A stretch of 64,000 nucleotides of DNA, from the NCBI GenBank assembly GCA_947565635.1, contig CANOGU010000004.1:1-64000 (forward strand). The letters run 5' to 3'. Below the pieces are notes generated by a model. That model was not told the DNA's origin. It saw only the letters and a list, made by a program, of their open reading frames with translations, and ran no database searches. The position numbers and the translations under genes were made by a program. Below are positions 41,300 to 50,375 of this stretch, one piece after another; the first letter of the stretch is position 1; each line of letters opens with the position of its first letter. Source of the stretch: an uncultured Lactobacillus sp. (GTDB lineage Bacteria; Bacillota; Bacilli; Lactobacillales; Lactobacillaceae).

Positions 41300-41902
41300 A
41301 TGAAAAGATCAGAACTAAAAGCAAATGCAAAAGAGCAGTTACGTGGTAATTGGCTCTGGGCTGTAGGTTTGTGTTTCGTTGGTGGAATTATAGCTAGTTT
41401 AGCAAGTTCATTTAGCATTGGTATTCTAGGTAGCATGGTTCTTTATGGTGTTACCTATACTTTTTTGACTTTAGCGGATGGAGAAAAGACTGAAAATATT
41501 TTTACTGCTATGTTTTCAGGATTTACTAGTGGTAAATTTCTGCCAACACTGTTAACATCCTTATTAGTTAATATTTTTATTTCTTTATGGATACTTCTTT
41601 TAGTGATCCCAGGGATTGTTAAAGGATATTCGTATTCAATGGCACCTTACATTGTCAAAGATATGGCTGAAGCAGGTAGCGATATTGCACCAACTGAGGC
41701 AATTACGGCTAGTCGTAAATTAATGAACGGTCATAAGGGTGAGTTGTTTTTATTAGATTTAAGTTTCATTGGTTGGGCAATTTTAGCTACTATTCCATTT
41801 GGTTTAGGTTGGCTCTGGCTTACGCCTTATTACCAAGCAACTAAGGCAAATTACTACCGCCAATTAGCTGGCGATCAGTTTAAAAAGATTATTGAAGAAT
41901 AA
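41300..41902 (+). CDS. DUF975-type integral membrane protein
   Basis: A 200-residue protein. The family-typical cytoplasmic start KRSELKANAKEQLRGNW is followed by four to five membrane segments (about 20-55, 75-100, 150-180). The segment VIPGIVKGYSYSMAPYIV resembles DUF975 proteins, whose role is unknown. Ribosome site GGGGAAAAG. A terminator follows, convergent with the esterase gene. Confidence 0.8.
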   Translation: MKRSELKANAKEQLRGNWLWAVGLCFVGGIIASLASSFSIGILGSMVLYGVTYTFLTLADGEKTENIFTAMFSGFTSGKFLPTLLTSLLVNIFISLWILLLVIPGIVKGYSYSMAPYIVKDMAEAGSDIAPTEAITASRKLMNGHKGELFLLDLSFIGWAILATIPFGLGWLWLTPYYQATKANYYRQLAGDQFKKIIEE

Positions 41903-41929
41903 AAGGGAAATCGTTAGATTTCCCTTTTT
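41901..41929. terminator. Terminator between convergent genes
   Basis: AAAAGGGAAATC and GATTTCCCTTTTT form a hairpin usable by both strands. Confidence 0.8.
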
Positions 41930-41940
41930 GTTTAAATTAA

Positions 41941-42690
41941 TTAAAAAGCATTATTATCTTGCAGAAACTCTGCAGTTAAGTCAGCCGCAATTTTTTGATA
42001 GTTATCACTAAAACTATGATCTGATCCATCAATTAAATGTAAAGTACTGTTTTCGTAGACTTGATCATATTTTTTAGAAGCATCTGGTGAGACAATAGTG
42101 TCGTTTGTACCATGTACTAAACATACAGGTCTAGTAAAGTGTGCAGATACTTCATAAATAGGCAATTGCTGAGCAACACGTAGATAAAAACCACCTAAAG
42201 TTAGATCTTTAAATGGGAGTCGGTCTGGAATGTGATTAGGATTATATGTTACGCCTTGTGTACTACCTTTGAGTGCATCAGTTTTTAAAGTAGCTGCCGG
42301 CGCTAAAAGAACTACTTTTTTAATAATATCAGGATAGAGTCCAGCTAACATTGAAGCGATAACTCCGCCTTGTGAATGTCCCACGAGGTAGATATTTCGC
42401 ACATGAGGATCTGTTCTAACGTAATTTAAAATTGCATTAGCATCTTCGATTTCATTTAATACGGTCATATTTTCAAATTTGCCATCAGAATCTCCATGGC
42501 CGTTGAAGTCAAAACGAACGCTAGCAATATTTTCATCACGTAAATTATTAGCGATTTCTTTTAGAAATGGAGTGTTACGATTAGCCGTAAAGCCATGGAA
42601 AATGATCGCCATGTCATAAATCTCGCCGAACGGTTCTTCGCGAGTACCAACCAGTTTTAGCCCGTCACGCTCAAGTGTAATTGTTGTCAT
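41941..42690 (-). CDS. Alpha/beta hydrolase, cinnamoyl (feruloyl) esterase type
   Basis: A 249-residue cytoplasmic esterase. The catalytic triad is visible: Ser106 in VGHSQGG, Asp197 in HGTNDTIV, His225 in GSDHSFSD; the oxyanion region is IIFHGFTANRN. Length, residue numbers and much of the sequence agree with the cinnamoyl esterase LJ0536 of Lactobacillus johnsonii, which releases ferulic and related acids from plant esters; that comparison is from memory. I start it at 42690 (GTAGGC upstream), since an upstream start at 42723 would add an unlikely extension. Monocistronic. Confidence 0.9.
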   Translation of the reverse strand: MTTITLERDGLKLVGTREEPFGEIYDMAIIFHGFTANRNTPFLKEIANNLRDENIASVRFDFNGHGDSDGKFENMTVLNEIEDANAILNYVRTDPHVRNIYLVGHSQGGVIASMLAGLYPDIIKKVVLLAPAATLKTDALKGSTQGVTYNPNHIPDRLPFKDLTLGGFYLRVAQQLPIYEVSAHFTRPVCLVHGTNDTIVSPDASKKYDQVYENSTLHLIDGSDHSFSDNYQKIAADLTAEFLQDNNAF

Positions 42691-42810
42691 ATAAATGCCT
42701 ACTTTCCGTTTATCTAACTTCATTATAGTCTCACATGTGAGATAATTTAGTAGCTTAATAAATTTTTAGTATAATATTTTCTTGGATAAAATATAAAGGA
42801 TTGTGATGAA

Positions 42811-43437
42811 ATGGATCTGTTATTAGTAAGACATGGGGTTAGTGAACATAATACTTCAGATGTGATCTCCGGCGGTACTAGTAACCCTAACTTAAGCCAA
42901 GCAGGTGTTAAACAAGTAGAAGAAGTAAGTAAGTTAATTGACAATAGTAAACTTGATCGAGTATATGCAAGCCCATTAATTAGAGCTAAAAGAACAGCAC
43001 AAATTTTAACTGATTTTCAAAAAGAGATTATTACTGATGATCGACTTAGAGAAATGAATTTTGGCTCTTGGGACGGCCAACATGCCGAAGAGCTGAAGAT
43101 AAAATATCCTGATGCTTTCGATGATTTAGGAACTATTAATAGTAAATATGCAGAATACGCTGAAAATGGTGAAACTTTTAGTCAAGTAGCAGATCGAGTT
43201 GAAGAATTTTTATCTGAGATTCAACCCGATGCTAATGACAAGACAATTATGATTGTTTGTCACGGATTTGTGATTAGGAGTTTAATAGCTCGGTGGTTTA
43301 AACTAAAAATTGAAGATGTAATGACAGTAAGAAATGTTAGTTTTACTGAACTTCATTTTGAAAAAAATGATATTGAGCGCCCGAGATTAATGACATTTAA
43401 TCGAGCAGAGCCCTTATATTATGGAATTAAGAGGTAA
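42811..43437 (+). CDS. Histidine phosphatase (phosphoglycerate-mutase-like), copy 1
   Basis: A 208-residue member of the histidine phosphatase superfamily. The phosphohistidine motif is LLVRHGVSEHN at the N-terminus, followed by RVYASPLIRAKRTAQI, and the second His is in MIVCHGFVIRSL. Such proteins include cofactor-dependent phosphoglycerate mutases and broad phosphatases; the substrate is not clear. It is followed after eight bases by a paralogue. Confidence 0.88.
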   Translation: MDLLLVRHGVSEHNTSDVISGGTSNPNLSQAGVKQVEEVSKLIDNSKLDRVYASPLIRAKRTAQILTDFQKEIITDDRLREMNFGSWDGQHAEELKIKYPDAFDDLGTINSKYAEYAENGETFSQVADRVEEFLSEIQPDANDKTIMIVCHGFVIRSLIARWFKLKIEDVMTVRNVSFTELHFEKNDIERPRLMTFNRAEPLYYGIKR

Positions 43438-43445
43438 GATACTTT

Positions 43446-44045
43446 ATGAGAGTAGTAATTTTACGTCATGGAACTACTGAATTAAATAAAAAAGGTATGA
43501 TTCAAGGCTCAAGCGTTGATCCGGATCTAAGTAAAGAAGGTCGTGCTTATGCAGAAAAAGCAGCTAAAAATTTCGATCCTAGTCAATTTGATGCAGTCTA
43601 TGCTAGTCCGTTAAAAAGAGCACAAGAAACTGCTAGGATTTTTGTAGGGGATAATACTCCAATTAAGACAGATAAACGAATTGAGGAATTAAATTACGGT
43701 TCTTGGGATGGAAAATCATCACTTGAATATCGTGCTAAATATCCCGATGCTTTTAATAAAAAAGGTTTAATTAACGATAATATCTATAAATACGCTTCAA
43801 ATGTTGAAAAGCGAGAAGATTTTAGAAAAAGAATCGCCTCATTCTTTGACGATTTGTATCAAAAACATGCTGATGATACGGTGCTAGTCGTTTGTCATGG
43901 TGTGGTAAGTAGAATGATCTGTGCTCATTTTTTAACTAATGGTGATATTAAGTATTTTGATCAAATGCAAAACTGTGGTTTGGCTGAATTAGATATTAAT
44001 AAAGAATATGGTACTTTGGTTTACTATAATCGGGTTTTAGCGTAA
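43446..44045 (+). CDS. Histidine phosphatase (phosphoglycerate-mutase-like), copy 2
   Basis: A 199-residue paralogue of the preceding protein: VILRHGTTELNKKG, AVYASPLKRAQETARI, and VVCHGVVSRMI carry the catalytic His/Arg residues. The pair probably arose by tandem duplication and is cotranscribed. Substrate unknown; related small phosphatases act on sugar phosphates or nucleotides. A terminator-like hairpin (44054-44094) follows before the TetR operator region. Confidence 0.88.
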   Translation: MRVVILRHGTTELNKKGMIQGSSVDPDLSKEGRAYAEKAAKNFDPSQFDAVYASPLKRAQETARIFVGDNTPIKTDKRIEELNYGSWDGKSSLEYRAKYPDAFNKKGLINDNIYKYASNVEKREDFRKRIASFFDDLYQKHADDTVLVVCHGVVSRMICAHFLTNGDIKYFDQMQNCGLAELDINKEYGTLVYYNRVLA

Positions 44046-44053
44046 TAAATTTA

Positions 44054-44094
44054 AGGCTTGATTTTGATATCTTATCGAAATTAAGCATTTTTTG
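44054..44094 (+). terminator. Terminator after the histidine phosphatases
   Basis: GCTTGATTT and AAATTAAGC (one mismatch) pair around a loop, followed by a T run. Confidence 0.55.
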
Positions 44095-44104
44095 TACCTA
44101 GATG

Positions 44105-44163
44105 TTGACACAGTGTCACTTTAGGAATAGACTTAAGATACATCAAAAGTGACACGGTGTCAC
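44105..44163 (+). promoter_or_regulatory. Promoter with two palindromic operators for the TetR/ABC operon
   Basis: The -35 TTGACA (44105-44110), a 17-base spacer and TAGACT (44128-44133) form the promoter. The -35 lies inside the palindrome TGACACAGTGTCA (44106-44118); a second palindrome, GTGACACGGTGTCAC (44149-44163), covers the start of the transcript next to the ribosome site. Two copies of one operator around the promoter are a clear sign of autoregulation by the TetR-family product. Confidence 0.8.
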
Positions 44164-44176
44164 AAGGAGGGAAGAC

Positions 44177-44698
44177 ATGGTTAGTGAAACTTTTATAAAT
44201 CTTTCAGATGAAAAGAAAACAAGAATAGAAAAAGCACTTTTGAAGGAATTCAGTACCTATCCTTTGGCTAAAGCTCAAGTAGCAAGAATCGTAAAGGATG
44301 CAGGAATTGCTCGAGGTGCATTTTACAAATATTTTGGTGATTTAAGAGATGCATATCTTTATCTTTATCGACTTGCGATGAAAGAGGTCCATATGGGCTC
44401 TCCGGCAAGACTAAAAGAATTTGATCCGGAATCTTTCTATCAAATGACTGTTAATTTTATTGATCAGACTAAAAATAGTATTTATTTTGATCTCATTAAA
44501 CTACATCTTAGTCAGAATCAATCTTTTCTTGGAGATGATAAAAAGCAGAAGGATGCTTTTCTTAATCTCGACTCTCAAGTCTGGGCTGCCATGGTTTTAA
44601 CTCATGAGGCAATAGATTTAGCCCTATTTGATAAAAAGAATAAAGAAAAAATTCTAAAAAGATACCATGAAAGTTTATGTTTATTACAAAGGAAGTAG
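44177..44698 (+). CDS. TetR-family regulator of the adjacent ABC exporter
   Basis: A 173-residue regulator. The N-terminal HTH includes KAQVARIVKDAGIARGAFYKYFGD; the C-terminal ligand domain is variable. It is the first gene of an operon with an FtsX-type ABC permease and its ATPase, seven bases apart, and lies behind two identical-core palindromic operators. It very likely represses its own operon and is released by a compound handled by the transporter. Confidence 0.88.
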   Translation: MVSETFINLSDEKKTRIEKALLKEFSTYPLAKAQVARIVKDAGIARGAFYKYFGDLRDAYLYLYRLAMKEVHMGSPARLKEFDPESFYQMTVNFIDQTKNSIYFDLIKLHLSQNQSFLGDDKKQKDAFLNLDSQVWAAMVLTHEAIDLALFDKKNKEKILKRYHESLCLLQRK

Positions 44699-44704
44699 GC
44701 AAAA

Positions 44705-45757
44705 ATGTTTTTAGCTCTAAAAGAAATAAAATACGAGAAGCTGCGTTACGGCTTAATTACATTGATGATTTTTTTAATCGCATATTTAATTTTTATGCTG
44801 TCATCATTGTCAGTAGGTCTAGCTTCAGAAAATACCCAAGCAGTTAATAGCTGGCAGACTCAAGCAGTGGTTTTGAATGACAATTCGAATGTAAGTTTAA
44901 GTCAGTCTTTGTTAACCAAAGAAGATCTAAAAGATTTTAAAAAGACAAAAAATGATAGCTATGTCGGGATAGTGCCAATTGTAATGAAAGAAAAGAAACA
45001 TCAAACAATTTCAGCTCAATTTATTGGGTTGAATAAAGATGAGTACATCTATAAAGATTTGGAAGTAGTTTCTGGTCGTAAAGCAAAGCATAATGACGAA
45101 ATAGCTGTTGATCAAATTCTCTGGAATCGTGGTTATCGCTTAGGCGATAAAGTAACTCTAAATGGTAGTGATCAAAAATATAAAATTGTTGGTTTCTTAA
45201 AAAATGCCAAGATTAATATTGCGCCAATTGCTTATGGTACGATGGCAACGTGGAAGAAGTTAAGACCAATGGCTCCAAATGTTGAAGCTTCTGGAATTAT
45301 CTCTAAGAAGAACTTAGATTTTAAAGCTAAGAATGTTAGATCTTATGATAAGCAGACTTTTGTTAATAAATTACCTGGTTATACAGCCCAAAACTCAACT
45401 TTTGAATTAATGATTGGTTTTCTATTCGTAATTTCGTTGATTGTGATTGCCGTATTTTTATACATTTTAACTATTCAAAAAATGCCAAATTATGCTGTTT
45501 TACGAGCACAAGGTATCCCAAGCAAGACATTAATTGGTGCTACTCTTAGCCAATCATTAATTTTAGTAATTATAGGTACGGTCTTAGCATATCTTTTGAT
45601 GTTGCTTACTGTTAGCGTAATGCCAGCCACTGTACCGATTGATTTTGCCCCATGGATCATGATTTCAACGATTGCAGGGATGATTTTAATGGGGGCAATC
45701 GGTGGATTAATTCCGATTCGTTCAATTCTTAAGGTTGATCCTTCAAAGGCTGTGTAA
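44705..45757 (+). CDS. ABC transporter permease (FtsX/MacB-like)
   Basis: A 350-residue membrane protein of the MacB/FtsX type. First helix at about 17-38, a large extracellular domain (about 40-235), then three helices (about 237-258, 280-305, 318-338) with a FtsX-type block around AVLRAQGIPSKTLIGATL. It works with the ATPase encoded next. Half the length of a full BceB, so probably a dimer. It likely exports or senses a hydrophobic or antimicrobial compound. Confidence 0.87.
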   Translation: MFLALKEIKYEKLRYGLITLMIFLIAYLIFMLSSLSVGLASENTQAVNSWQTQAVVLNDNSNVSLSQSLLTKEDLKDFKKTKNDSYVGIVPIVMKEKKHQTISAQFIGLNKDEYIYKDLEVVSGRKAKHNDEIAVDQILWNRGYRLGDKVTLNGSDQKYKIVGFLKNAKINIAPIAYGTMATWKKLRPMAPNVEASGIISKKNLDFKAKNVRSYDKQTFVNKLPGYTAQNSTFELMIGFLFVISLIVIAVFLYILTIQKMPNYAVLRAQGIPSKTLIGATLSQSLILVIIGTVLAYLLMLLTVSVMPATVPIDFAPWIMISTIAGMILMGAIGGLIPIRSILKVDPSKAV

Positions 45758-45771
45758 AGGGGGGCAGTTAA

Positions 45772-46449
45772 ATGTCAGTAATTGAATTAAAAGATGTAAG
45801 CAAATCCTATGGTCAAGGAGATGCTAAGGTTAATGCTCTAAAAAATATAAATTTTGAAGCACAAAAAGGAGAGGTGGTTCTAATTGAAGGACCATCTGGA
45901 GCCGGTAAAAGTACATTTTTAACTATCGCTGGAGCTTTACAAAAACCGACTTCTGGTGAAGTTTTTATTGGAAAAAAAGATGTAACAAATTACTCTCCTA
46001 AACAAGCTGATGCTTTAAGACTAGATAAAATTGGCTTTGTACTTCAGGCTTATAATTTAGTGCCTTATTTAACTGTTAGAGAACAATTCATTTTAGTAGA
46101 TAAAGTTAAAAAGACTGGTAATTTAAGTAAAGAAGCTCTTGATAGATTGCTAGATGAATTAGGAATTTCTCAACTAGTAAATAAATATCCTAAAGAATTA
46201 TCCGGTGGTCAACAGCAAAGAGTGGCAATTGCAAGAGCATTATATGCAGATCCGGCCATTATTTTAGCTGATGAACCTACTGCTTCATTAGATAGTGAAA
46301 AGGTTGAAGAAGTAGGAAAACTATTTAAGACTTTAGCTAAACAAAAAGAAAAGGCTATTATTTTAGTTACCCATGATTTAAGACTTAATAAGTATTCTGA
46401 CAAAATATATGAAATGTTAGATGGGCACTTGAGTTTGAAAAAGAAATAA
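45772..46449 (+). CDS. ABC transporter ATPase (LolD/MacB-like)
   Basis: A 225-residue ATPase: Walker A EGPSGAGKSTFL, Q-loop VLQAYNLVPYLTV, signature ELSGGQQQRVAIARAL, Walker B AIILADEPTASLD, switch His in LVTHDLRL. This is the family that pairs with FtsX-type permeases, encoded just upstream. Spacing of 14 bases with AAGGGGGG ribosome site shows cotranscription in the TetR-controlled operon. A terminator follows. Confidence 0.93.
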   Translation: MSVIELKDVSKSYGQGDAKVNALKNINFEAQKGEVVLIEGPSGAGKSTFLTIAGALQKPTSGEVFIGKKDVTNYSPKQADALRLDKIGFVLQAYNLVPYLTVREQFILVDKVKKTGNLSKEALDRLLDELGISQLVNKYPKELSGGQQQRVAIARALYADPAIILADEPTASLDSEKVEEVGKLFKTLAKQKEKAIILVTHDLRLNKYSDKIYEMLDGHLSLKKK

Positions 46450-46486
46450 AAAATACGCAGGTACAAATTTGTATCTGCGTATTTTT
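46448..46486. terminator. Terminator between the ABC operon and pepD
   Basis: AAAAATACGCAG and CTGCGTATTTTT form a long hairpin with tails on both sides, serving convergent genes. Confidence 0.85.
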
Positions 46487-46502
46487 AGACTTTATGTTTT
46501 TA

Positions 46503-47915
46503 TTACAAATTAGGATCAATCTTAAATCTCAATGGAGAATCTGCCGTTTGAGCGGTAATAAGTTTGGCAATTAATTTTTGATAGTTCTTAGTAGCAACAT
46601 TAGCCAGTTTTTTGTTTGCTTCATTGACTAGATCAATTTTTTTAGTATTCTCTTTTTCTTGAGCTAATTTTTTATCATACTCAACTCGTAGTTTATTCAA
46701 AGCTAGATTCGTTGCTTTTTGGGTATTAACTAAATCAGTTGCATATTTACCCCAATTTCGATCAACTAAGACACTAGCCATTTTAAAGACCCAATAAGCG
46801 GAATTAGTAGTAAATTCTTCTTTTCCGTATTTAAATATAGTAGGTACTTTAGTTCCTTGGGGATAGAAGGGAATATAAACACTTTGAGCAGCAATTCCCA
46901 TTGCGAGCCAATGAACCATATCTTCATCTCTGAGTTGTAACAAATGAGATTCTTGAGTGGTAGCAACAGCAATTGGTCGGTAAGCCGGTTGTCCTTCATT
47001 TTTAGAATTAGTTAAATCATATTTTGTGCCATTAAAGTGATCGCTTAAAACACGTTGTGCTTCTTGAATTGATATTGGGTGATCAGGTTTTCTAATAAAT
47101 GGTAAATCAAAGCTTTCTGGATCTTGGCTTATTGATGGGGTTAATAGCTTTTGTCCACTCCAAACACGTGGCGTATTGTAAGTTAGATCAGAATCATCAT
47201 GTGTACCAAAAATTAGTCTAAAATTAAATGGTTTATTCTTTGGCCAGAGATTATTTTGATAAACGAAATTTTGAATATCGGGAGAGGTAATGAAATTCTT
47301 TTTATCATTAAAATCAATTACTTGAATTGCTAATTGATTAGCTACTACGGCATAAGAATCATCAGGAATACGCTGAGCAACATAATGATGACCAGAACCA
47401 ATTTCCATGTACCAGGCTTCATCTTTATCTGCAAATAAAATTCCATCTGCTTCTGCTGCGCCATGCTCTTGAACAATTTTACCTAAACGTTCTACACCTG
47501 CTCGAGCAGATTTAATATATGGTAAAACGACTGTTACCATTGCTTCTTCTAAGATGCCTTTTTCTTCGTCAAAAGGATCAAATGCCATTACTCGGTCGTT
47601 AGCATAGGCACTTTCAGTAGCGCTCATTGCTACATGATATTCATTGATTCCATCTTCTTCAAATACACCATATTTATCTGTCCATTCAGGAGTGGAAGAA
47701 TAAGAAAAACACTCGTCTGGTAATGTTATTTCAAATTTATTGTCTTTTGATTTAAAAATGTTATGTTTCTTTATTTGATGTTGATTAAAAGCTAGGTGCT
47801 TTGGCCAAGCTGTTTTAGCATCTTCATTTCGACCAATAATCACGCTATTATCTACAGTAGCTTTTTTGCCAATTAAAATAGATGTACAAGATGAACGTCC
47901 AACAGGAGAAGTCAT
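46503..47915 (-). CDS. pepD: C69-family dipeptidase
   Basis: A 470-residue cysteine-type dipeptidase (peptidase family C69, N-terminal nucleophile hydrolase). The N-terminus holds the nucleophile Cys10 in PVGRSSCTSILIGKKAT, then IIGRNEDAKTAWPKHL. It splits a broad range of dipeptides in the cytoplasm. I start it at 47915 to place the Cys near the N-terminus as in other PepD proteins; an upstream frame to 48035 has no support. The C-terminal third is helical and charged. Divergent from the 80-residue ORF. Confidence 0.9.
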   Translation of the reverse strand: MTSPVGRSSCTSILIGKKATVDNSVIIGRNEDAKTAWPKHLAFNQHQIKKHNIFKSKDNKFEITLPDECFSYSSTPEWTDKYGVFEEDGINEYHVAMSATESAYANDRVMAFDPFDEEKGILEEAMVTVVLPYIKSARAGVERLGKIVQEHGAAEADGILFADKDEAWYMEIGSGHHYVAQRIPDDSYAVVANQLAIQVIDFNDKKNFITSPDIQNFVYQNNLWPKNKPFNFRLIFGTHDDSDLTYNTPRVWSGQKLLTPSISQDPESFDLPFIRKPDHPISIQEAQRVLSDHFNGTKYDLTNSKNEGQPAYRPIAVATTQESHLLQLRDEDMVHWLAMGIAAQSVYIPFYPQGTKVPTIFKYGKEEFTTNSAYWVFKMASVLVDRNWGKYATDLVNTQKATNLALNKLRVEYDKKLAQEKENTKKIDLVNEANKKLANVATKNYQKLIAKLITAQTADSPLRFKIDPNL

Positions 47916-47994
47916 AGGTTTCACACTTTCTATTGATATAATATAATCTATATTGTATAACGTAAAAAAATTAAAAATAAGCGAGGGTATTAAA

Positions 47995-48237
47995 ATGGCA
48001 GAATTACCAGAAGATAAAAAAATCATTCTTACCACTGATTATAAAGATAATACCATTAACATGGAATTTTCTGACAATTTAGTTGATAATCGTGAAAAAG
48101 GTTATATTCTTTCAGCAGCATTTTTGGCATTTGCAGCAAATGAAGGCTTAGATAAACAACAAGTTATTGAAATGATTAATTCTCATTATGATCAATTTAC
48201 TGGGGATGATGATTCAAGTTTATTTAAAAGATTATAG
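47995..48237 (+). CDS. Small conserved hypothetical protein (80 aa)
   Basis: An acidic 80-residue protein: beta-rich first half (ILTTDYKDNTINMEFSDNL), then helices (GYILSAAFLAFAANEGL and VIEMINSHYDQF). No family recognised. It has a good ribosome site (GCGAGGG). A Lactobacillus-specific gene of unknown function between the dipeptidase gene and a TetR gene. A hairpin at about 48293-48325 (ACAGA...TCTG followed by TATTTTT) may be its terminator. Confidence 0.65.
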   Translation: MAELPEDKKIILTTDYKDNTINMEFSDNLVDNREKGYILSAAFLAFAANEGLDKQQVIEMINSHYDQFTGDDDSSLFKRL

Positions 48238-48383
48238 AATTTGATATAAATTCCTCCACTTTTTCACATTTTTGTTATAATATAAACACGGAGAAATAAC
48301 AGATGTTAGGCAATTCTGCTATTTTTAGATGATCTCTATGTGTGGATATTTGTAAAAAATTTTAATTAAATGAGGTAATTAAA

Positions 48384-49007
48384 GTGGCTAGAAAAAAGGA
48401 AATAGATAAGCAAAGAATTCTTGATGCTGCTTATAAATTAGCAGTTCGTGGTGGAATTGAAAGTTTAACTGCAAGAAATATTGCTAAGGCAATTAACTGC
48501 TCAACTCAACCAATTTATCTTGAATTTAAGAACATGCAAGACTTACGTAATCAAGTTTTAGCAAGAATTTCTGATGAATTGAAGTCTAATACTCTTCAAC
48601 AAAACTTTACAGGTGAACCATTGATTGACTTAGATCTTTCATACTTGTACTTTGCTAAAGAACATGTTGACCTATTTAGAGCAATGTTTGTCGACGGTAA
48701 GTTTGGTAACCAAATGATTGTTGATACTTTAATGGGACTTGGAATTGAAAAATTCAAGCAACAATTTGATGCAGAACAATATTCCGATGAAAGATTAAAG
48801 CATATTGTGATTTCTAACTGGATTGCTGCTACTGGATTGGCAACTTTACTCATTAACAAGATGGTTAACTTTACGCAAGCACAAATGATTAGTGTATTGA
48901 AAGCACAAATTCACGATGCTATGTTAAACGACCGTCTTACTAATGTAGAAGAAAATCCATTGTTTGCAGCAGATGCAGATGCATCTCTTGAAGAACGTTT
49001 AGGCTAG
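48384..49007 (+). CDS. TetR-family regulator
   Basis: A 207-residue regulator. HTH near the N-terminus: DKQRILDAAYKLAVRGGIES and ARNIAKAINCSTQPIYLEFK. The C-terminal domain is TetR-like. It stands alone; its target is not evident. The two flavin reductase genes after a terminator are the nearest candidates. No palindromic operator was recognised in 48238-48383. Confidence 0.85.
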   Translation: MARKKEIDKQRILDAAYKLAVRGGIESLTARNIAKAINCSTQPIYLEFKNMQDLRNQVLARISDELKSNTLQQNFTGEPLIDLDLSYLYFAKEHVDLFRAMFVDGKFGNQMIVDTLMGLGIEKFKQQFDAEQYSDERLKHIVISNWIAATGLATLLINKMVNFTQAQMISVLKAQIHDAMLNDRLTNVEENPLFAADADASLEERLG

Positions 49008-49024
49008 TTGGATAAGTATAAATT

Positions 49025-49060
49025 AGGCACTACTTTTAAGTTAAAGTGGTGTCTTTTTTT
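49025..49060 (+). terminator. Terminator after the TetR gene
   Basis: AGGCACTACTTT and AAAGTGGTGTCTTTTTTT form a hairpin with T run. Confidence 0.85.
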
Positions 49061-49146
49061 GTTAAAATGATATTGTGACTTTTAAAATTATGAAATTAAA
49101 ACGTATAATTTAAGAGATAGATAATTAATGAAAGGTAACGAAATAA

Positions 49147-49683
49147 ATGAAGCTCTTTGCAATCGTCGGTAGCAACGCAGATCATTCTTATAATCGTGAC
49201 TTGCTAAATTTTATTAAGAAACATTTTACTGGTAGATATGATATTGAATTAGGAGAAGTTAGAGATCTTCCAATGTTTAAAGAGGGGATTAAAGAACCAA
49301 GCAAAGTGGCAAGTTTTGCTAAAAAAGTTGCTGAGGCGGATGCTGTTTTAATCTCTACTCCAGAACAACAACACTCAGTTCCTTCATCTTTAAAGAGTGC
49401 GTTAGAATGGTTTTCATCAGCTGAACATCCTTTTAAAGATAAGCCAGTAGTTATTGTAGGAACTTCAGTTTTACCTCAAGGTTCAGCACGTGGACAAAGT
49501 CATTTGAAGATGGTTCTTTCTTCACCAGGATTTAGCGCCAAGGTATTTAATGGCGACGAATTTATGATGGGAACTGCTCCAGAACAGTTCGATGAAGATG
49601 GTAATTTACCAGATGGAACTGTTAAATTCTTAGATCATTTCTTTGATGAATTTGATAGTTTTTACGCTGAAGTAGGTAAGTAA
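49147..49683 (+). CDS. NADPH-dependent FMN reductase, copy 1
   Basis: A 178-residue flavodoxin-fold oxidoreductase. The FMN phosphate loop [13 protein letters not shown], the [20 protein letters not shown] motif (equivalent to TPEYNxSxPxxLKNAxDW) and the [13 protein letters not shown] stretch identify the NADPH-dependent FMN reductase family. It uses NAD(P)H to reduce flavin or quinones. A paralogue follows after 13 bases. Confidence 0.9.
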   Translation: MKLFAIVGSNADHSYNRDLLNFIKKHFTGRYDIELGEVRDLPMFKEGIKEPSKVASFAKKVAEADAVLISTPEQQHSVPSSLKSALEWFSSAEHPFKDKPVVIVGTSVLPQGSARGQSHLKMVLSSPGFSAKVFNGDEFMMGTAPEQFDEDGNLPDGTVKFLDHFFDEFDSFYAEVGK

Positions 49684-49696
49684 GAGAGGGTTAAGC

Positions 49697-50251
49697 ATGA
49701 AGTTATTAGCAATTGTTGGTACAAATGCAGATTTTTCATATAATCGTTTTTTAGAACAATTTATGGCTAGACGCTATCAAGACCAAGCTGAAATTGAAGT
49801 ATATGAAATTGCTGATTTGCCGCCTTTTAAAAAGGAAGCTCAACCAGATAGCAAGGTTGAAGAATTCAAGAATAAGATTCGTGAAGCAGATGGTGTGATT
49901 TTTGCTACACCTGAATATGATCACGGAATTCCCTCATCTTTAAAGAGTGCAATGGAATGGACAGGTAGCCATGCACAAGGAAATGCAAATGTAATGAAAA
50001 TGAAACCAGCAATGGTTTTAGGAACATCTTATGGTATTCAAGGTGCGTCTAGAGCGCAAGAAGAAATGCGTGAAATATTACTTTCTCCTGATCAAAGCGC
50101 AAATGTTTTACCAGGAAATGAAGTTTTGATTGGTCATGCTGCAGATAAATTTGATAAAAATACTGGAGACTTATTAGATCAAGAAACAATCCATGCAATT
50201 GATTTAGCATTTAGTAACTTTGTTAAATTTGTTGAACAAACACAAAAGTAA
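49697..50251 (+). CDS. NADPH-dependent FMN reductase, copy 2
   Basis: A 184-residue paralogue of the preceding protein, with GTNADFSYNRFLEQF, FATPEYDHGIPSSLKSAMEW and LGTSYGIQGASRAQEEM. It is closer to the family consensus (TPEY rather than TPEQ) than copy 1. Cotranscribed with copy 1. Together with apbE nearby this indicates flavin-dependent redox functions, for example an azoreductase or electron-transfer role; the exact one is unknown. Confidence 0.9.
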   Translation: MKLLAIVGTNADFSYNRFLEQFMARRYQDQAEIEVYEIADLPPFKKEAQPDSKVEEFKNKIREADGVIFATPEYDHGIPSSLKSAMEWTGSHAQGNANVMKMKPAMVLGTSYGIQGASRAQEEMREILLSPDQSANVLPGNEVLIGHAADKFDKNTGDLLDQETIHAIDLAFSNFVKFVEQTQK

Positions 50252-50274
50252 TTTAAAGTATATTTCCGCATATT

Positions 50275-50311
50275 AAAAGAACTAGATAGAATTTTCTATC
50301 TAGCTTTTTTT
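50275..50311 (+). terminator. Terminator after the FMN reductase pair
   Basis: AACTAGATAGAA and TTCTATCTAG pair, followed by CTTTTTTT. Confidence 0.85.
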
Positions 50312-50375
50312 GTGATTAAAGTTTATCATCTTTTATGAAAGAAAGCATTTTCAAGCTTAGAAAAGAGAAATATAG

